Shown here piece by piece: positions 34,233 through 43,340 of a stretch of DNA of 64,000 nucleotides. The position numbers and the translations under genes are program-made. Origin of the DNA: Neoalteromonas facilis (lineage in GTDB: Bacteria; Pseudomonadota; Gammaproteobacteria; Enterobacterales; Alteromonadaceae); contig NZ_PEAY01000001.1 of the NCBI RefSeq assembly GCF_002807665.1, forward strand, positions 1,178,001 to 1,242,000, in the 5' to 3' direction. Every line of letters begins with the position of its first letter. The first letter of the stretch is position 1. A model generated the notes under the pieces. It did no database searches. It saw only the letters and a program-made list of their open reading frames with translations, and had not been told where the DNA came from.

Positions 34233-34673
34233 ATGCCCAATTTAGAAGAAGCGCTTAGCGACCAACTCCACAACCTCAAGCACCTTCAGCTTCTTCTAGA
34301 ATCGGAACTCCATTTGATTAGCTCTCGGGATGCCGAGAGCTTAATGAATCTCCTTGATGAAAAGCAAACTACGTTAGATGCGATCCAAGCAACTGACGAC
34401 CAAATCTCCGCTTTGTATGCCGAATTAGGCGACCCAGAAACCGCTAAAAAGAAATTGAGCAAAGAAGCATCCGACATGTTGGATGAAGCGACTCAGTTAC
34501 TTGAGCAATGTAGATTTAGAACGTCAGTGAACCAAAAGGCCGTGGAGCAAGGGCAACTTAAGTTAGAACATTTACGCCACTTGCTGCTTGAAACAAGAGC
34601 CAAAGAATCGCTGACCTATGATCGGTCTGGAAAGCCGCAAGGCGGCTCAAAAGGGAAAGGGATCAGCGCCTAA
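34233..34673 (+). CDS. flgN: FlgN-type export chaperone for FlgK and FlgL
   Basis: The 146-residue helical, acidic protein (LEEALSDQLHNLKHLQLLLESELHLISSRDAESLMNLLDEK) fits the FlgN family and lies 21 bases after flgM, the usual flgMN arrangement. FlgN escorts FlgK and FlgL to the export gate. Confidence 0.88.
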   Translation: MPNLEEALSDQLHNLKHLQLLLESELHLISSRDAESLMNLLDEKQTTLDAIQATDDQISALYAELGDPETAKKKLSKEASDMLDEATQLLEQCRFRTSVNQKAVEQGQLKLEHLRHLLLETRAKESLTYDRSGKPQGGSKGKGISA

Positions 34674-34685
34674 CCCTAACAAAAA

Positions 34686-35159
34686 TCAGTAGTATCTAAC
34701 GTCTTTGATACGCTTAGGTTTAGCGGTAGACAAATAGATGTCGTACACTTTTTTAAAATCCAATTCCATTTCAGTCGCGTAGGTGTCTTCTCCTACAGGA
34801 TAAGACTTAAGTACTCGAGCCCCCCTTATGACTCCCTCAACAGAGGATTGCAATTGCGTATCTGCCAATACTAGGTTTTGTAGCGATTGATTGCCATCGA
34901 CTCTTTGTCCATAGACTTGCTCTGCAAGCTCTCTATATGCTTCGAGCTTTGACGCTTTGATTGCCATTAATATTTTGGCCGAATCAGTGGGTGCGCGCTG
35001 CGCATCAATCGGCGCATAACCTACCGCTCGTATCACTGGATACTCATCAGGTTCAACGGTTTCCCACTCAACATGCTGGGTAAATAACGTAGAACATCCT
35101 GATAACGCCAGGAAAGATACAACAAGCATAAATGCTTTATTTAGTTTCCTATAGCTCAC
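34686..35159 (-). CDS. flgP: FlgP outer-membrane lipoprotein
   Basis: The 157-residue protein has a lipoprotein signal with lipobox ALSGC (Cys22) and an LPP20/FlgP domain with KASKLEAYRELAEQVYGQRVDG and ATEMELDFKKVYDIYL. In Vibrio FlgP helps form the H-ring-associated outer-membrane structure of sheathed or polar flagella. It converges with flgN, and flgT lies divergently on the other side. The usual partner flgO is not seen. Confidence 0.88.
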   Translation of the reverse strand: MSYRKLNKAFMLVVSFLALSGCSTLFTQHVEWETVEPDEYPVIRAVGYAPIDAQRAPTDSAKILMAIKASKLEAYRELAEQVYGQRVDGNQSLQNLVLADTQLQSSVEGVIRGARVLKSYPVGEDTYATEMELDFKKVYDIYLSTAKPKRIKDVRYY

Positions 35160-35237
35160 CTATCACCTCACTCATTTCGACTTAAAAGGCGCTCATACTT
35201 TGAAGCGCAAACTGTTAATCGTACACCGAGTTTACCA

Positions 35238-35254
35238 AGCAGAATTTGCGCCAA
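35238..35254 (-). promoter_or_regulatory. Possible sigma54 promoter of flgP
   Basis: The minus strand reads TTGGCGC-N5-CTGCT with GG-N10-GC, two departures from consensus, about 80 bases before flgP. Confidence 0.5.
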
Positions 35255-35308
35255 TGTGCACCCTATATTGATTAAACCGATTACCAAACCAGATAAAGGC
35301 TTTAAAAT

Positions 35309-35325
35309 ATGGCACAAGGATTGAA
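35309..35325 (+). promoter_or_regulatory. Weak sigma54-like site before flgT
   Basis: The plus strand reads ATGGCAC-N5-TTGAA; the -24 element is intact but the -12 GC is GA. It lies about 100 bases upstream of flgT. Confidence 0.3.
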
Positions 35326-35423
35326 TTAATCTCACTATATACAGAAAGTAACAGTGTAGTTTGCTGAGGTTGTCATTTTATTGACACTGAAAACAGCCAA
35401 TAGTTTGCAATGAGGTTTGTGCG

Positions 35424-36626
35424 ATGCAACAGGTGTTTAAAAAATTAATGAGGTTTCACTCAAGTGACGCTGAAACGAAAAGTGTCAGTAAATTCTTCAT
35501 GGTTTTTGTGTTGTGTATTGCCCCTGCTTGGCAAACCAATGCCGCTTGGTATCAAGCCAGTGGTCAGGCTGTGATTACCGATGGTGATAAAGTAACCGCA
35601 AAGCAACAGGCAACCAAAGAAGCGATAAAACAAGCTTTGTTGTTTGCAGGTGCATCGGTGACTAGCGTACAGCAGTTAACGAACGGATTGTTAAAAGACG
35701 ACCATCTAGAAATTAGAGCTTCAGGGGAAGTATCACAATTAGAGCTGATCGATGAAATCTACCACGATGACTTCGTTACCGTTTCAATTCGGGCAGACGT
35801 CTTTCCTCAAACAGTTCAGTGCGAGGCATCTTCTTACTTAAAGTCTGTCGTCACCACTCACATGTCATTTGCAACGTCTTCACAAACACAAGATGGAGAG
35901 ATATTCGCTCTATCAGAAGCTGCTCCTAAGCGACTCGCTTCAATGTTCAATGAACACGCTATGCACTTGGTTGTTCAGCCCATCGTGCCTGAACGATTCA
36001 ATTGGGAATCATCAACTGTTCAGGCTCAAGCATATAAACTTGCCCAGCAAACCGATTCTCAATACGTACTAACAATTACTGCAACTGATGTCAGTGTGAA
36101 GCGGCCAAACCGATCTTGGTCATTTTGGAAAGACACAACACCCCAACGCGAATTTGCGGTTCATGTACGCGTATTCGATGGCATGGACTCCTCCATAGTT
36201 TTAGACACACACTATTCTACCGTAGCGCCTTGGCCTTATGACAAATTTACCAGCGTAGACGTTTTCTCAAATAGTTTCTGGGAATCTCAATACGGAAAAG
36301 CGATCAGCCAAGTATTCAGTAATATGTTAGCTGAACTCGACGAAACGCTCAGTTGTGAACAATCTATCGGTCGAGTATTGCAGGTTGCAAACAATCAACT
36401 GCAAATTAGCTTAGGCAAAGTCAATGCGGTAAGTGCGGGCGACAAACTTACTATTTATCAAACCCGTCAACTCGTCGATGCGTTCGGCCAGTCTTACCAG
36501 CAACATATATTACATCCAACAACCGTTCAGGTGCAGCAGGTCTTCAGTAATACGGCAACCGTAGCCGCGGTAGACGGGAGTCTATTGTCTGATATTCAAC
36601 CAAACGACTTTGTTGTGAAACGTTAG
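35424..36626 (+). CDS. flgT: FlgT H-ring flagellar assembly protein
   Basis: The 400-residue secreted protein has a hydrophobic signal KFFMVFVLCIAPAWQTNA near 22-39 preceded by a polar extension, so a start at codon 9 or a later ATG is possible. The mature part has ASGQAVITDGDKVTAKQQATKEAIKQAL, typical of FlgT, and a C-terminal SH3-like domain (GKVNAVSAGDKLTIYQTRQLVD). FlgT builds the H ring and stabilises the basal body in Vibrio. It is divergent from flgP. Confidence 0.9.
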   Translation: MQQVFKKLMRFHSSDAETKSVSKFFMVFVLCIAPAWQTNAAWYQASGQAVITDGDKVTAKQQATKEAIKQALLFAGASVTSVQQLTNGLLKDDHLEIRASGEVSQLELIDEIYHDDFVTVSIRADVFPQTVQCEASSYLKSVVTTHMSFATSSQTQDGEIFALSEAAPKRLASMFNEHAMHLVVQPIVPERFNWESSTVQAQAYKLAQQTDSQYVLTITATDVSVKRPNRSWSFWKDTTPQREFAVHVRVFDGMDSSIVLDTHYSTVAPWPYDKFTSVDVFSNSFWESQYGKAISQVFSNMLAELDETLSCEQSIGRVLQVANNQLQISLGKVNAVSAGDKLTIYQTRQLVDAFGQSYQQHILHPTTVQVQQVFSNTATVAAVDGSLLSDIQPNDFVVKR

Positions 36627-36646
36627 GGGTTTAGCTTTTCAATTCC

Positions 36647-36666
36647 CTGCCGCATAATAGCGGCAG
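36647..36666. other. Hairpin between flgT and tRNA-Arg
   Basis: CTGCCGC-ATAATA-GCGGCAG gives seven perfect pairs 20 bases after flgT and 4 bases before the tRNA. There is no T run, so termination is doubtful; it may aid tRNA 5' processing. Confidence 0.4.
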
Positions 36667-36670
36667 TCGT

Positions 36671-36746
36671 GTCCCCATAGTTTAACCGGATAAAACAAGA
36701 GCCTCCTAAGCTTTAGATCTGCGTTCGAGTCGCGGTGGGGACGCCA
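36671..36746 (+). tRNA. tRNA-Arg (anticodon CCU)
   Basis: The 76-base gene folds as a full cloverleaf. Acceptor GTCCCCA pairs with TGGGGAC, the anticodon loop is CTCCTAA with anticodon CCT, the T arm is CTGCG-TTCGAGT-CGCGG, and the CCA end is encoded. It reads the rare AGG codon. tRNA-Arg(CCU) genes are frequent integration sites, but no integrase is nearby. Confidence 0.95.
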
Positions 36747-36750
36747 ATCA

Positions 36751-38154
36751 CTATAAACCATTCATTTCCTCTAGCGCTTTACCTTTGGTTTCGAATACCA
36801 ACTTGGCGACAAAAATAATAGATATGGCTGCACAGACGGTATAGAAACCATACGCCCCCACCAAACCAATTGTTGCCAACATGATGGGAAAAGTCATGGT
36901 GATCAAAAAGTTGCTGCCCCATTGCGCCAGACCCGCGATAGCCAACCCGGAACCGCGTATTTGGTTGGGGAACATCTCGCCGAGTAAAACCCACATCACC
37001 GGGCCCCAAGAGAAATTGAATAGCATAACGTAGGCGTTGGCCGCAACTAACGCCAATGTGCCATAGTTACCCAGCGATAATTCTCCTGAGGAAAGGGGTT
37101 CTGCATTGGCAAATGCAAATACCATAAGACCTAGCGTCAATGTCATGCCGATTGAACCGATCATTAGGATCGGCTTACGACCTATTCTATCGATTAACAA
37201 TATCGTGACGACACACGCGGCGATGCTCACGGCACCACTCAAAATATTAATCAATAATGCATCCGATTCGGAAAAACCTACGGCTTGCCATAACACTGCA
37301 CCGTAATAAAACACCACATTGATCCCGACCAATTGCTGGAACGTCGCTAGCCCTATTCCTATCCACACGATCGGGCGTATCTTGCCCGCAACCTCATCGA
37401 ACAAGTCGGATAAAGTCGGCTTTTTATGCAATGTCAATGACGTCTGGATTTGCTCATAAATAATTTGACCATGCTCGTTATACAATTGAGTGAGGACAAG
37501 CTTGGCGCTTTCCTGCCGTCCCGACATAACCAAAAAACGAGGGCTTTCAGGAATAAACAGCAAACCAAGCAAAAACAAAGCTGCAGGCAGAATTTCAACC
37601 CAAAACATCCAGCGCCACGCTTCAAACCCAGCCCACCACACTTGTGTTGAGCCACCCGCCACATCGGCAATGAGATAGTTACTGACAAACGCTATAAATA
37701 ATCCGCTGATAATCGCTATTTGTTGCAGTGTTGCGAGTTTACCTCGTATCGCAGCAGGCGCTATCTCGCTGATGTACGCAGGTGTCATCACAGACGCTGC
37801 TCCGACGGCAAAACCGCCGAGAATTCTTGCCATCACAAAGGTAATAGATTGATCGGCAACACCCGAGCCCCAAGCACTGACAATAAACAGTAATGCTGAC
37901 ACCAAGAGCATATTTTTGCGCCCATACCTATCGGCTAAACGTCCCGCCAGAAAAGCCCCTATGGCACAGCCCAAAAGCATTGATGCGACATTAAATCCGG
38001 TCCCTATACTTTCAGACTGAAAAGCCTGTTGTAGGCCTTCTACTGTGCCATTAATAACGCCACTGTCGAAGCCGAATAGAAAACCACCGAGCGTTGCGAT
38101 CACACTGATAAAAAAGATAAAGCCCAAATTGTCATGCGTACTGGAAATTTGCAT
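36751..38154 (-). CDS. MFS sugar:proton symporter (XylE/GalP type)
   Basis: Starting at the ATG at 38154 with an AAGGG ribosome site, this is a 467-residue twelve-helix transporter. Sugar-porter motifs are present: GGFLFGFDSGVINGT near 23-37, AGRLADRYGRKN near 68-79, IPESPRFLV in the middle, and IDRIGRKPILMIG in the second half, with a C-terminal ETKGKALEEM. It imports a monosaccharide with protons. It stands alone without catabolic genes, 4 bases from the tRNA 3' end. The substrate is unknown. Confidence 0.88.
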   Translation of the reverse strand: MQISSTHDNLGFIFFISVIATLGGFLFGFDSGVINGTVEGLQQAFQSESIGTGFNVASMLLGCAIGAFLAGRLADRYGRKNMLLVSALLFIVSAWGSGVADQSITFVMARILGGFAVGAASVMTPAYISEIAPAAIRGKLATLQQIAIISGLFIAFVSNYLIADVAGGSTQVWWAGFEAWRWMFWVEILPAALFLLGLLFIPESPRFLVMSGRQESAKLVLTQLYNEHGQIIYEQIQTSLTLHKKPTLSDLFDEVAGKIRPIVWIGIGLATFQQLVGINVVFYYGAVLWQAVGFSESDALLINILSGAVSIAACVVTILLIDRIGRKPILMIGSIGMTLTLGLMVFAFANAEPLSSGELSLGNYGTLALVAANAYVMLFNFSWGPVMWVLLGEMFPNQIRGSGLAIAGLAQWGSNFLITMTFPIMLATIGLVGAYGFYTVCAAISIIFVAKLVFETKGKALEEMNGL

Positions 38155-38338
38155 AGAAGCCCTTATATACAGGAGTAAGTGGAACAATACGCTAATTCGC
38201 ACTCACCCAGTGATGCTTTAGAGCTAGACTCAAGCAATCCAAACCGTGCAGACACGCGTATACCAACGAATAAAACAATAGCTAACAAAAGCTCACTTGA
38301 ATAGTCAAAACATCTCGAACAGAGCATTCAGTAAAAAC

Positions 38339-38947
38339 ATGTCAACAGAAGAAAATTTTGAGTCATTTGCCGAAGCACTAGGTGAATCGTTAGATGAAAT
38401 AAAACCTATCGCTAGCGAGGACAGCGCTGATGGACTTATTCGCAGTCAGCGTCGAAACAATGAATTACTCGCCAAAGCCTTAAAACGAGCGGCGCTAGAA
38501 CTCACTGATGTACATGACAACAACCCGCTCAGTGCAACGTTGCGCCATGCAGTAAAGCCTGACGACATGCTGTGTTTTAAGCGTTCCGGTATTCAAGAGG
38601 GTGTATTTAAAAATTTGCGTTTAGGCAAATATGCCTTAGAAGGTGTAATTGATTTGCGCCAGATGCGTATGGAAGACGTGCGAAAACGACTCTACTCGGA
38701 CGTTTTAAGATTGCATAAACAAGGTGTTCGAGCAGTGCTAGTCAAACATGGGCGCGGAGAACAAAGTAAACCTGTACCGGCACTTTGCAAGAGTTACGTC
38801 AATCAGTGGTTAGAGGAATTAGGAGAAGTCATCGCATACCACTCTGCACAACCACAGCATGGCGGATTGGGGTCAACCTATGTACTACTTAAAAAGCATG
38901 CTGACCAAAAACAATTAAACCGAGAGCGCTTACAAAAACGTTACTAA
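38339..38947 (+). CDS. smrA: SmrA-type Smr-domain endonuclease
   Basis: The protein has 202 residues from the ATG at 38339; a TTG 14 codons earlier is possible but also lacks a clear ribosome site. The C-terminal Smr domain shows EGVIDLRQMRMEDVRKRLYSDVLRLHKQGVRAVLVKHGRGE, including the HGRG motif of this DNA/RNA nuclease family. The N-terminal DUF2027-like region is acidic. The cellular role of SmrA is poorly known. Confidence 0.88.
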   Translation: MSTEENFESFAEALGESLDEIKPIASEDSADGLIRSQRRNNELLAKALKRAALELTDVHDNNPLSATLRHAVKPDDMLCFKRSGIQEGVFKNLRLGKYALEGVIDLRQMRMEDVRKRLYSDVLRLHKQGVRAVLVKHGRGEQSKPVPALCKSYVNQWLEELGEVIAYHSAQPQHGGLGSTYVLLKKHADQKQLNRERLQKRY

Positions 38948-38953
38948 CGTTTT
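38935..38953. terminator. Palindrome spanning the smrA stop codon
   Basis: AAAACGTTA-C-TAACGTTTT includes the TAA of smrA and is followed by GTG. It may act as a weak bidirectional terminator between smrA and the small minus-strand frame. Confidence 0.4.
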
Positions 38954-38960
38954 GTGCTGT

Positions 38961-39104
38961 TCAACGGTCTTGTTGGGTTATTGCTTCTGATGGTTGTTCT
39001 AATGTTTGAGAGCGTGCAGAAGTACTGAATACTGCCATCACAATCATAGCCGCAACAGCGATAGCCACGCCAGTAAGGCCAAACCCTTTGCTTGAACGAT
39101 TCAT
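38961..39104 (-). CDS. Small one-helix membrane protein (47 residues)
   Basis: The frame reads MNRSSKGFGLTGVAIAVAAM, then IVMAVFSTSARSQTLEQ and a polar tail. It has one clear membrane segment of about 20 residues (residues 8-27) with a basic N-terminus. An AAGAG element lies about 8 bases before the ATG. No family is recognised. It lies downstream of purL on the same strand but beyond a large hairpin. Confidence 0.45.
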   Translation of the reverse strand: MNRSSKGFGLTGVAIAVAAMIVMAVFSTSARSQTLEQPSEAITQQDR

Positions 39105-39223
39105 TTTCGTCTCTTATTGTTAACTTCGTTTACCACTGATGTTGCATTCCGCAACAGACATTGATGCTTCCAAGCGCACGATCCATAGAAATCCTATGGT
39201 AGAACAACTGCTTATAGAAAAAC

Positions 39224-39280
39224 AACCACAAAGTGACACTTTTTTGACAAAAACATCAAAAAAATGTCAGTTTTGTGGTT
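39224..39280. terminator. Large inverted repeat behind purL
   Basis: AACCACAAAGTGACA and TGTCAGTTTTGTGGTT pair over about 14 bases around an A/T-rich loop of 26 bases. It lies 20 bases beyond the purL stop and probably ends or protects that transcript, though no classical T tail is present. Confidence 0.5.
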
Positions 39281-39299
39281 TTAGCATCGTGTTTAGCTA

Positions 39300-42200
39300 T
39301 TATCCTACGAATTTACGCGCATTTCGGAACATGCGCATCCAAGCACTGTCTTCTTGCCAGCTTTCTGGATACCAGGAATTCGCAACCGCTCGGAACACCC
39401 GCTCCGGGTGAGGCATCATGATTGTCGCTCGACCGTCTTGACTGGTAAATGCAGTCGCCCCTTGTGGTGAACCGTTCGGGTTCGCTGGGTATTGTTCGGT
39501 TGCAACGCCATAGTTATCAACATAGCGAGCGCTCAACATGTTGTTTTGCGTAATGCTCGCCAAGCTATTTTGTTGTGCAAACTCAGCGCGCCCCTCACCA
39601 TGAGAGACCGCTATTGGCATTCTTGAACCGGCCATTTGGTCAAACAGCACTGATTTAGATGGCAAGATTTCAACCATCGAAAAACGCGCTTCAAAGCGTT
39701 CTGATTTGTTCGTTACGAAATGTGGCCACAACTCAGCACCCGGTATCAAAGACTTAAGGTTTGATAGCATTTGACATCCGTTACACACTCCTAATGAGAA
39801 CGTCTCATTACGCTCGAAGAATGCCGAAAATTGATCGCGTGCCTGCGTATTGAATAAGATGGATTTTGCCCATCCTTCCCCAGCCCCTAGAACATCACCA
39901 TAACTAAACCCACCACAGGCAACTAAGCCTTTGAATTGCTCTAGACTAATCTTGCCGGTCAGTATGTCACTCATGTGCACGTCGATGGCACTGAACCCTG
40001 CGCGCGTAAAAGCAGCCGCCATTTCAACATGACTGTTTACACCTTGCTCACGTAAGATAGCGACTTGTGGTCTAACCCCTTTAGCGATGTAAGGAGCGGC
40101 AACGTCATCGTTAACATCGTAGCTAAGCTGAACGTGTAAACCAGGATCTTTAGCATCTGTTTTGATTGCCAGTTCCTGCTCAGCACATTCTGGGTTATCT
40201 CGAAGCTTTTGCATTTCGTGGGTAGTACTTGCCCACAAACCTCTGTAATAAACGCGCGATTTATCAATGAGTTTCTTGCCGTTTTGCGTAAACCGTATCT
40301 GATCGTCACTATTGGTCGAACCAATGATAGATACGCTGTCGCCTAACCCGTTTTCTGTGAGCAGCGACATAACCGCATCAACACTGTCGCAGGCAACTTG
40401 CAAGACTGCACCAGCTTCCTCATTGAATAACCATTCAACCGCATTCCCTTCAGGCATTGTGATATCAATACCGGTTTTACCTGCAAAAGCCATTTCAACC
40501 AACGTGGTGAAAACACCACCGTCCGAACGATCGTGATATGCCAGAGCAAGCTTTTGCTCAACGATTTGTTGTATCGCCGTAAAGAATCCGGCCAAGCGTG
40601 CTGGCTCATCTATGTCTGCAGGTTTATCACCTAACTCATTGTAAACCTGCGCTATACAACTTGCGCCCAAGCGCTGCTTGTTTGCATTAACTTCTACTAA
40701 CAATAATTGCGTTTCGCCTTTATCCGTACGTAGCTGTGGCGTGACGGTTTTACGCACATCTTTGACCGCACCAAAGGCCGAAATGATCAGCGACAACGGA
40801 GCCGTAACCGATTTAGCTTCGTCTCCATCTTGCCACTGTGTTTTCATCGACATCGAGTCCTTACCAACAGGTATCGTCAATCCCAGTGCCGGACACAACT
40901 CTTCGCCAACAGCCTTAACAGCTTCATATAAACCAGCATCTTCACCTGGGTGGCCCGCGGCGGCCATCCAGTTTGCGGACAGTTTGATGCGTTTAATATC
41001 GCCAATATTGCTTGCCGCAATATTGGTTAAAGCTTCAGCGACGGCCATACGAGCACTGGCGCCGTGATCAAGTAACGCAATCGGTGTACGTTCACCCATG
41101 GCCATAGACTCACCATGGTAGGTGTCAAATGCAGAGGTTGTCACCGCCACATCTGATACAGGGATTTGCCAAGGACCAACCATTTGATCACGCGCCACCA
41201 TACCGGTAACCGTTCTGTCACCGATGGTTATCAAAAAGGTCTTTTCTGCTATCGTCGGTAACTGCAGTAAGCGCTCTGCGGCGTCTTCAATATCAATAGA
41301 CGATGTATCAAATGCTGCGGATGCGACGCGACAAGACGTAACATCGCGGTGCATTTTAGGGGGTTTGCCTAACAACACCGACAGCGGCATATCAATGGGG
41401 TTATTATCAAAATGAGAGTCGCTGAGTGTGAGGTGTCGTGTCTCAGTCGCTTCACCCACAATCGCATATGGCGCTCTTTCGCGTGCACATATTTCTTCAA
41501 ACAACGCCAAGTTTTCAGGCGCAACAGATAACACATAGCGCTCTTGAGATTCATTACACCAGATCTCTAATGGCGACATACCCGGTTCGTCACTAGACAC
41601 ATTTCTCAGTTCAAACTGACCGCCACGGTCACCATCGTTGACTAATTCAGGAAACGCGTTTGACAGACCACCTGCACCCACATCATGAATAAATTGAATA
41701 GGGTTGGTGTCCCCCATTTGCCAACATTTATCGATAACTTCCTGACAACGGCGTTCCATTTCAGGGTTGTCACGTTGTACAGATGCAAAATCTAAGTCTT
41801 CACTTGACTGTCCAGATGCCATCGAAGAAGCTGCCCCGCCACCAAGGCCTATATTCATTGCAGGTCCACCGAGTGCAATGAGCTTTGCGCCGACGGTAAT
41901 TTCACCTTTCTGAGTATGCTGGCGACGAATGTTGCCCAAACCACCCGCTATCATGATGGGCTTGTGGTAACCACGGACTTCTTCACCGTTAAAACTATTA
42001 ACCTGCTCCTCGTAGGTTCGGAAATATCCCAACAAATTGGGGCGTCCAAACTCATTATTGAAAGCAGCCCCACCGAGCGGTCCGTCAATCATGATATCAA
42101 GTGCACTCACGATACGAGACGGTTTACCGTATTCCTTTTCCCATGGATGCGTTAGCCCTGGAATATTTAGGTTAGATACACTAAAGCCCACCAAACCCGC

Positions 42201-43187
42201 TTTCGGCTTAGACCCTCTTCCGGTTGCTCCTTCATCTCGGATCTCACCGCCTGAACCCGTTGCAGCGCCAGCGAATGGTGAAATTGCTGTTGGGTGGTTA
42301 TGAGTTTCAACCTTCATCAAGATATCGATATCTTCATGGTGGAACGCATATTCGCCTGAGTTAATATCGGGGAAAAAGCGCCCCGCTTCCCAACCATGCA
42401 TCACCGCGGCATTATCCTTGTAGGCGGATGTGACGAATTCAGGGTTGACCTCAAACGTATTTTTAATCATTTTAAACAATGACTTAGGCTGGTCTACACC
42501 ATCAATAGTCCAGTCGGCATTGAAAATCTTATGACGGCAGTGCTCAGAATTTGCCTGTGCAAACATGTACAGTTCAATATCATTGGGATTGCGTCCCAAC
42601 TGAGTAAAACTGTCGTACAAGTAATCAATTTCGTCATCTGCCAGTGCCAGCCCCATCGAAATATTCGCTTGCACTAACGCGTCTTTACCCTGACCCAAAA
42701 TATCCACACTCTTCAACGGCGCAGGTTGAGCCGTTTGGAATAGTACATCCGCATCGTCGATATCAGCATGCACGGTTTCCGTCATGCGATCATGGATCAA
42801 CGCGGCAACAATCACGCGTTGCTCTTCCGTAAGATATTCCTCGGCCACAATGTAATAGGCGCAACCACGTTCAATTCTGTGGATTTCGGTGAGACCGCAA
42901 TTGTGTGCAATATCGGTAGCTTTAGAAGCCCATGGAGAAATAGTACCTACGCGAGGCGTTACAAAGAGTAGCTCTCCCTCTCTTTGCACGTCTGCATTTT
43001 TCGGCCCGTACACTAACAGCTGCTTCAATGTCGCCAGCTTCTGCTCTGATAGGGGTTGTTCGACATCAACTAAATGCACCCATTCGGTCGATAAAGATGT
43101 TACATTGATACCCGATTGATGAAGTTGCTGGATAATTTTTTGCAGCCTAAAATCGGAAAGTGCTGGAGCGCCGTGCAGTACTAACAT
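39300..43187 (-). CDS. purL: PurL phosphoribosylformylglycinamidine synthase
   Basis: With the ATG at 43187 the protein has 1295 residues, the same as E. coli PurL, and starts [18 protein letters not shown]; an upstream in-frame ATG at 43247 would add 20 unrelated residues. It is the large fused form, with a synthetase part ([34 protein letters not shown]) and a C-terminal glutamine amidotransferase ([14 protein letters not shown] with the catalytic Cys; MMPHPERVF). It makes FGAM in purine synthesis. It is divergent from mltF. Confidence 0.96.
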   Translation of the reverse strand: MLVLHGAPALSDFRLQKIIQQLHQSGINVTSLSTEWVHLVDVEQPLSEQKLATLKQLLVYGPKNADVQREGELLFVTPRVGTISPWASKATDIAHNCGLTEIHRIERGCAYYIVAEEYLTEEQRVIVAALIHDRMTETVHADIDDADVLFQTAQPAPLKSVDILGQGKDALVQANISMGLALADDEIDYLYDSFTQLGRNPNDIELYMFAQANSEHCRHKIFNADWTIDGVDQPKSLFKMIKNTFEVNPEFVTSAYKDNAAVMHGWEAGRFFPDINSGEYAFHHEDIDILMKVETHNHPTAISPFAGAATGSGGEIRDEGATGRGSKPKAGLVGFSVSNLNIPGLTHPWEKEYGKPSRIVSALDIMIDGPLGGAAFNNEFGRPNLLGYFRTYEEQVNSFNGEEVRGYHKPIMIAGGLGNIRRQHTQKGEITVGAKLIALGGPAMNIGLGGGAASSMASGQSSEDLDFASVQRDNPEMERRCQEVIDKCWQMGDTNPIQFIHDVGAGGLSNAFPELVNDGDRGGQFELRNVSSDEPGMSPLEIWCNESQERYVLSVAPENLALFEEICARERAPYAIVGEATETRHLTLSDSHFDNNPIDMPLSVLLGKPPKMHRDVTSCRVASAAFDTSSIDIEDAAERLLQLPTIAEKTFLITIGDRTVTGMVARDQMVGPWQIPVSDVAVTTSAFDTYHGESMAMGERTPIALLDHGASARMAVAEALTNIAASNIGDIKRIKLSANWMAAAGHPGEDAGLYEAVKAVGEELCPALGLTIPVGKDSMSMKTQWQDGDEAKSVTAPLSLIISAFGAVKDVRKTVTPQLRTDKGETQLLLVEVNANKQRLGASCIAQVYNELGDKPADIDEPARLAGFFTAIQQIVEQKLALAYHDRSDGGVFTTLVEMAFAGKTGIDITMPEGNAVEWLFNEEAGAVLQVACDSVDAVMSLLTENGLGDSVSIIGSTNSDDQIRFTQNGKKLIDKSRVYYRGLWASTTHEMQKLRDNPECAEQELAIKTDAKDPGLHVQLSYDVNDDVAAPYIAKGVRPQVAILREQGVNSHVEMAAAFTRAGFSAIDVHMSDILTGKISLEQFKGLVACGGFSYGDVLGAGEGWAKSILFNTQARDQFSAFFERNETFSLGVCNGCQMLSNLKSLIPGAELWPHFVTNKSERFEARFSMVEILPSKSVLFDQMAGSRMPIAVSHGEGRAEFAQQNSLASITQNNMLSARYVDNYGVATEQYPANPNGSPQGATAFTSQDGRATIMMPHPERVFRAVANSWYPESWQEDSAWMRMFRNARKFVG

Positions 43188-43340
43188 ACAGTGGTTTCTC
43201 TGACATTTTTGGCCATTGGAGTGCACTTTTTGAAAGTGTCCAAACATGCCGATGGTGATAACGATTTATGTAGGCGCGGAGTATAGCCGATAAGGCGTTT
43301 GATGATAAGTGTGAACTGACAAAGGTTAGAAAAAAACTCG

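Larger units (their letters stand above)
38948..39299. other. Spacer between smrA and purL
   Basis: The 352-base interval holds a 47-codon minus-strand gene candidate, a CCATAG-AAATC-CTATGG hairpin (39183-39199) and a large inverted repeat (39224-39280). A plus-strand frame that begins here and enters purL is not credible. Confidence 0.6.

Noticed and set aside
36671-38300. Integrative element at tRNA-Arg
   Set aside because: No integrase, excisionase or direct repeat of the tRNA end was found in the window.
39139-39411. 90-codon plus-strand frame entering the purL 3' end
   Set aside because: It overlaps the conserved C-terminus of PurL and a large hairpin, and has no family signature or ribosome site.
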